From NCBI GenBank assembly GCA_009869945.1, contig WIXG01000236.1:60302-124301 (forward strand): a stretch of DNA of 64,000 nt, in the 5' to 3' direction. This DNA is from Mesaphorura yosii. Taxonomy: Eukaryota; Arthropoda; Collembola; Poduromorpha; Tullbergiidae. The notes under the pieces are model-generated. The model did not search any database. It had not been told where the DNA came from and worked only from the letters and a program-made list of their open reading frames with translations. Position 1 is the stretch's first letter. Each line of letters starts with the position of its first letter. The translations under genes were made by a program, and so were the position numbers. Shown here in pieces: positions 59,484 to 64,000 of this stretch.

Positions 59484-60273
59484 TTAACCAGTTTTAGACT
59501 TTAAGCCGCCCTTGATTGTATCTAGAACAAACTTCACTGCCCGTTGAACCATCGATTGCGCCGCTCCCTCAAGCACAGGCTGTACAATATCTTTGTAGTT
59601 GGTGGAAGAGTTACCGCCTCGGTGGTTGTAGTATGTACTCGAGGATTTTTTGTGCTGTGGTACATTTCAACCTTGCTCTGGATCCATTTGGTGAAGTTGA
59701 GACACGCGTGTATACGACCGGAGCACACATGCCGAATGACACCCAGCTCCGAATTCCACATAAATATTGTTTGGAGTCTGACTCAGCGATCGACTTGCAG
59801 AGGAGTGGGCCGCCAGAATGTGACGCTGCATCAAATGCAGCTCCGGGACAAGCTCCTTGCTGGGAGCCGCCAGCGCAAATATTGACTCGGTCATCATATT
59901 TTGGCTTACCATTAAAAGACTGATTTGATTCCGGCAGATTCACGGCTTGAAATCTCTCATCTCGTCTATGCAATGGGCTGCAGTTAAGACGAGATTCGGA
60001 TTGATGATGGACCAGGCACAATGACGAGGAGTAACGTTGACGAAGATATTCAACTGCATTGCAATAGAAAGTTCGCCATCGGAAGCAAAACAACCTGTAA
60101 GCATAAAAGACTGATGAGAAACTCGAACTTAAAGCTGTGATTACTCGTCACAATTGATTTCACTCACCGTGTGAAATTTTATTTTCCACGTCCAAGGCTT
60201 TTGACGAAGCCAGTTCAAAGTTGGATACAACGACCACAGTCAAAGTCGATGCGACTATTAAAATAGATATCAT
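59484..60273 (-). pseudogene. serine protease pseudogene, duplicate of the gene at 61.2-62.4 kb
   Basis: Exon 1 (ATG at 60273: MISILIVASTLTVVVVSNFE, ending K-I-S-H-G) and the GTGAGT donor match the intact paralogue. The second exon keeps L-T-A-A-H-C-I-D, then an internal deletion removes the catalytic Asp region and joins to R-F-Q-A-V-N-L-P-E-S-N-Q-S-F-N-G, which is nearly identical to the intact copy. A second deletion removes the intron and the W-G-A-L-T region. The active-site loop reads S-H-S-G-G-P, so the Asp preceding the Ser is lost. At least two single-base frameshifts follow, near V-Y-T-R-V-S and near 59580. Past these, the C-terminal extension is still recognisable and ends at 59484. 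It is not functional as a protease. Confidence 0.82.
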
Positions 60274-60402
60274 GGTGATTTTTTGGCCCTGGGAACTGGA
60301 GAACTTCAGGAGCGTTGAACAACTTGTACAAAGTAAAGATCTAGAAGTTGACTCACGTTTTGATGAACAATTACTAACACCAGATCCAAAAATGAGTCAG
60401 AA

Positions 60403-60408
60403 TTTATA
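60403..60408 (-). promoter_or_regulatory. TATA box of the protease pseudogene
   Basis: TATAAA on the minus strand at the position equivalent to that of the intact paralogue. The initiator 30 bases downstream reads TTAGT instead of TCAGT, so the core promoter may have decayed too. Confidence 0.5.
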
Positions 60409-60419
60409 TTGGCGGCCGC

Positions 60420-61080
60420 GTTATTTCAGTGCCATCTCTCGTTGGTAGTGACTCATCAATGCCCCAGCGCAGCAGAGAAATGAGGCATCGTCGTCATTTT
60501 CATTAGACACATCCTTCAACGACGAATTTAGTGCTTGCGTATGTTGCAGACGAATTAGCATCAAGCATGTAATAGAATCATTAGTGCCTGCGAGAAATGC
60601 AGCACCCGAGAGTGGTGATATGGCTGGAAAATTAGCGAAAGTTAATTTCTAAAGATTTAATGTGAGAAGGGTTAAGTTGAATGTTCAAGTCAAGGTCTCT
60701 GTTGCTTGATGTGAGCACTTGACGTTTGATACTTGTTTAAAGTAATACGTACAAGCCAGTGAGCCGTAAATACGACTTATTTGCATTTGGGCAGTTGGAA
60801 GCGAGGAATCACACGTCAATACTGGTTTAGAAATTTCTCGCAACAAGTGTCAGATCAGAAGAAATGATTAATTACCACGTCTTATGTGCTTGTCAGAATT
60901 AGTCCCATCACGGTCACAATGTTTTCTAGAAATTGCATTTTATTCACAAACAAGAACAACTGGCCAGATTTTGAGTCGACGAGATGAAACATGCATCAGA
61001 CTAAAGACTAAAATTAGTGCAAGTCAAGTTTCGAATGCTGGTGCCGTCATGAAGAGAAAACTTCATACAGGTGAGAAACT
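60420..61080. other. noncoding spacer between duplicated protease units
   Basis: Holds the upstream flank of the pseudogene and the downstream flank of the intact gene. The segment near 60915-60985 matches 59230-59295 (GAAATTGCATTTTATT ... GATTTTGAGTCGAC), which marks the repeated 3' flank of a tandem duplication of about 2 kb. Confidence 0.5.
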
Positions 61081-61233
61081 TTTATTGAACATCCAACGAA
61101 GTGAACTAAACCAATACTCTTTGCCTAATAGTGCTTCAATTACACCGCGTTTGCACAAATTGAGATCATTTACTCATGTGAATCGTGGAATCCAGAATTC
61201 CGGAACGATTACTCATAGATTCGTTGAGGGCGG

Positions 61234-62437
61234 CTACAGTAATTCCGCTCGTTGAAAATCAGGATCGTGCCCACCCAAAATTGCGATTATCATTGACATA
61301 AACTTCAATACTTGTGAACCCAGTCCCACTGATGGCATCACTGTCACCGGCGTCTCAGTAGTAGATATGGACTCAATGCTGGGGAGGTCTTGGTCTTGAT
61401 CAGGCGTAATTGTTCGTTTGCTTTTGATGCTGCTGTGCATGCCAATCTTGTTCTGGATCCAATTAGCGAAGGACGAGACGCGCGTGTATGCGACTGGAGC
61501 ACGCCTTCCGCACTCCGACATCCAACTCATTATGCCACACAAGAATTGCTTAGATTCAGAGGTGCAGAGGAGTGGGCCTCCAGAATCGGCTGAATCATAC
61601 ACTTCACTTCCATTGCATGTGCCTGACGGCGGCGACACGCCAGCGCAAATATTGCCCCGGTCATCGTAACGTGCTGGAGTGTTCTGAAAGACGTTGGTAC
61701 ACGCGGAGCCATTTCTGAGGGATACAACAGCATCTTGCAACTCCTGAATTTGGAGTCCTGGTTTCTCTTCTTCTTCTGTGAGCGCACCCCATCCACAAAT
61801 GTGTGCGCTGCCTGGAATCATTAACTCGATGATTTTCCGAAGGAGTCAAATCGATGCTGCAGTAGTGCTGTGTTTGGCTTACCATTGAAAGACTGATTTG
61901 ATTCCGGCAGATTCACGGCTTGAAATCTCTCATCAAGCTCGAAAGAGGTAGCCAAAATCAGAATCGTGAGGTCGTTTTCCCTGGTGGTTCGGTTGTACTG
62001 TTCATGTCTAATGAATTCGACCACCTTTCGTGTCTGGGTGACTGTGTCTCGGAAGCCTTGATTGTCCCAACCTGTTGCGCCTGCGACTACGTCGATTGAG
62101 TACCCGTTACGGCGGGTACCGCTTATAAGCTTCGGGATGCCGTCTATGCAATGGGCTGCAGTTAAGATGAGATTTGGACTAATGATGGATCCGGCACATT
62201 GTCGTGGAGTGACTCTCAGGAATATATTCAGCCGGACAGCAATGGGATGTTCACCGAAGGAGGCGAAGCAACCTGTAAGCACAAAAAGTCTTATAAAGCT
62301 GTCAATACTTGTCACAATTGATTTCACTCACCGTGAGAAATTTTCTGTTCCACGTCCAAGACCCTTGACGAAGCCAGTCGAAAGTTGGACAAAAAGACCA
62401 CAGTCAAAGTCGCTGCGACTGTTAAAATTGAAATCAT
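61234..62437 (-). CDS. chymotrypsin-fold serine protease, three exons
   Basis: Exons 62332-62437, 61883-62272 and 61234-61811 (introns 59 and 71 bp, GTGAGT and GTAAGC donors, phases match) give 357 aa. Signal peptide MISILTVAATLTVVFLSNFR, cleaved near L-A-S-S. The triad is complete: L-T-A-A-H-C, E-N-D-L-T-I-L and D-S-G-G-P-L-L-C. The residue before the DSGGP motif is Ala rather than Gly. The usual Cys-x-Gly just ahead of it is absent (EVYDSADSGGP), so the pocket loop and specificity are unlike trypsin. No conserved IVGG activation site is obvious after the first exon, so zymogen activation, or activity itself, is uncertain. A Thr/Ser-rich C-terminal extension of about 60 residues ends in a hydrophobic stretch (V-L-K-F-M-S-M-I-I-A-I-L-G-G) and a short hydrophilic tail. 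It is the intact partner of the tandem duplicate at 59.5-60.3 kb. Confidence 0.82.
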
Positions 62438-62545
62438 GGTGATTTCTTGGCGCTGGGAAATGGAAAATGCAGGGAGTGTTTGCTGAAACAGATCCGAACT
62501 TGAGAGAACTAGTGCAAAGTTGACTGGCGTTTTGATGAGCAATTA

Positions 62546-62581
62546 CTGACACCGGATCCAGAAACCAACCTGAATTTATAC
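62546..62581 (-). promoter_or_regulatory. core promoter of the intact protease gene (TATA plus initiator)
   Basis: On the minus strand TATAAA at 62581-62576 is followed by TGTCAGTAA, whose TCAGT spans 62550-62546. The A of the initiator is 33 bases from the start of the TATA box, the ideal arthropod spacing, about 110 bases upstream of the ATG. The same arrangement is present in degraded form before the pseudogene copy. Confidence 0.65.
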
Positions 62582-62589
62582 ATGCGGAT

Positions 62590-63171
62590 GCTAGTAGTCT
62601 TCATAGCCATCTCTCTCATTCGAATTAATTCGTTTTCGTTTCGTTATTCAACTAATTGGGATCGTAATTTTTTCGTTGTTTGGGGACATAATTCCGAGCA
62701 ATCAAGATTTCTTCCGAACTTCATATACAATATAATACAATATACACAATTGTGCTACACAATACTCGGAAACAGCCTTTGTCCTCACCATCCATGGCAC
62801 ACGCGCCTTGCAAAAACAGCAACGATTGATTTACTTGAGTAGATTCAGCATTAAAATTAGCATTAACACAAGATTTGCATAAAGATCATGAAATAAGCAG
62901 TGCATGAAACGTGACGTGACTGGAAAATAAGCGAAAGCGAATCTCACAAAGTTTAGTGAAGGCCAAGTTGAAGTCAGCGGAATTTCTGCACCAAACGTCT
63001 CGTGTTCGATACTTGTGAAATTACAAAAAGGTGAACGGTATTTTATTTGGCCAGCAGTAATCCTTCTTTGTTTCTCATGCTGCGTTTCAAAACTTTTCAA
63101 ACCAGCAAATATCGGTTTTTTAGTCTTCACAGATACGGAGTGTTAAGCTTTTAAGTAATTTAAAGTTAAAA
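62590..63171. other. noncoding flank before the transposase
   Basis: May contain the left terminal inverted repeat of the mariner-like element. Without the right end, which lies outside the window, I cannot identify it. No gene recognised. Confidence 0.4.
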
Positions 63172-64000
63172 ATGCCTAAGAAACTGGCCAGTGAAGTGGA
63201 TTCGCTCGTTAGAGCACTTTCCAGGAGCGGGTTGTCCGATCGGGACGTCGTAAAGGCACTCAAAAAAGATGGAATCAACATTTCAAGATCGACAGTCCAG
63301 AATATACTAAGTTATGTCGGCAATCGAAGAAATCATAAGTCAGTGGGACTCAAATCTCCGAAGGTAGTGCACAAATAACATGTCAAGGTCAAAAGGTCGA
63401 GTTCCCTGTTAGGGAAGGTGAATACAGAAACATGCAAAGAAAATCCGCCAAGTCAGCGGGCAATGGCCAGAAAATTCAGAGTATCACAGGACACCATCCA
63501 AAAGATTATTAATGAAGATTTGAAGAAGAAAGTGAAGAAGAAGCCCCTGGTACACGCTCTGAAAGCCATGCACAAGGCAAACCGTCGTACGAATTGCCGC
63601 AAGCTCTATGAGGGTCACTTGGCTGATCAAAAGTCGGAATATGTCGTGAGTTTGGATGAGGCCTGGTTCTATCTACAAGATTGTGGACTAGAACGAAGAA
63701 TCTATAAGACGGCCGGAGAAGTGGATCCTGAATTCGTCACTCAACGAAAAGAAAAGTTTTGTGAAAAATTTATGGTGGTCGGGGCAATAACGGGTCGTGG
63801 AACGATGCCGGGAAACGTGAAGATAAACGCGGACTACTATATAAATGACGTCCTGAAGCCGCTTTTGGAAGGATCAGTTGCCAAGTTGTACCCGAACGAG
63901 ACTCACAAAGTTTTCGTTCATCACGACAAAGCTTCATCGCACACGTCAAGAAAAACTGCCTTATACGCCGCGGACTTGAAACGGAGATTAGGCATGACCA
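63172..64000 (+). mobile_element. mariner/Tc1-like transposase, one internal stop, cut by the window end
   Basis: From ATG at 63172 (MPKKLASEVDSLVRALSRSG) the frame encodes a helix-turn-helix-like N-terminal DNA-binding part with a second HTH-like segment (MARKFRVSQDTIQKIINEDL). The catalytic core of the IS630-Tc1-mariner superfamily follows: V-V-S-L-D-E-A-W-F-Y-L carries the first Asp and V-F-V-H-H-D-K-A-S-S-H-T-S the second. The third acidic residue would lie beyond 64000. A single TAA at 63376-63378 interrupts the frame, which is otherwise open in the same frame to the edge. The copy is therefore probably inactive but young. The cargo, if any, and the right inverted repeat are outside the window. 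Confidence 0.88.

Noticed and set aside
1-64000. tRNA, rRNA, CRISPR arrays and bacterial-type operons
   Set aside because: No convincing tRNA T-loop plus acceptor pairing was seen by eye, no rRNA-like tract, no spaced direct repeats, and the gene structure is eukaryotic. A tRNA scan was not possible, so a tRNA could have been missed.

Overview
The window looks like arthropod nuclear DNA. Genes are split by short GT-AG introns (44-76 bp in the compact genes), poly(A) signals are AATAAA, core promoters are of arthropod type (TATA plus TCAGT initiator), and the gene content is animal: an insect-type 7TM chemoreceptor family ending in L-[IVL]-N-F, trypsin-fold proteases, an alpha-1,3-fucosyltransferase, PDZ and PEBP proteins and a mariner-like transposase. 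A springtail or another non-model arthropod is my best guess, from the chemoreceptor style and the active GH16 glucanase. The species cannot be fixed from sequence alone.

Layout. 1-6.4 kb: no recognisable gene. 6.5-7.4 kb (-): two-exon GH16 beta-1,3-glucanase with the catalytic EIDIME motif intact. 12.6-15.2 kb (+): four genes for very short secreted peptides, three of them paralogues with a conserved signal-peptide exon and a changing second exon. 15.3-16.9 kb (-): two-exon Golgi alpha-1,3-fucosyltransferase. 18.0-24.6 kb (-): chemoreceptor array with one intact 396-aa intronless receptor and four decayed copies. 25.5-51.3 kb (-): one large gene, reconstructed here from five coding exons with matching phases, encoding a scaffold of about 1364 aa with two PDZ domains. 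Its large introns hold a plus-strand PEBP gene (37.3 kb) and a plus-strand chemoreceptor-like gene (43.2-44.3 kb). 54.2-62.4 kb (-): a protease cluster with a membrane-anchored inactive protease homologue (trypsin fold, LDLa, one TM helix, catalytic Ser to Ala, one-base frameshift), a small PPxY membrane protein, a decayed protease copy, and an intact paralogue with a full triad. 63.2-64.0 kb (+): mariner-like transposase with one internal stop, cut by the window edge.

The genes do not form one pathway. The glucanase, short secreted peptides and proteases or protease homologues would all suit extracellular digestion or defence, but that is inference. The least familiar element is the tandem set of short secreted peptides at 12.6-15.2 kb. 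Next come the protease homologue-LDLa-TM architecture and the nested-gene layout of the PDZ locus, which may include a recursive splice site. Large noncoding tracts make up most of the window, and most open frames in them show no coding character.
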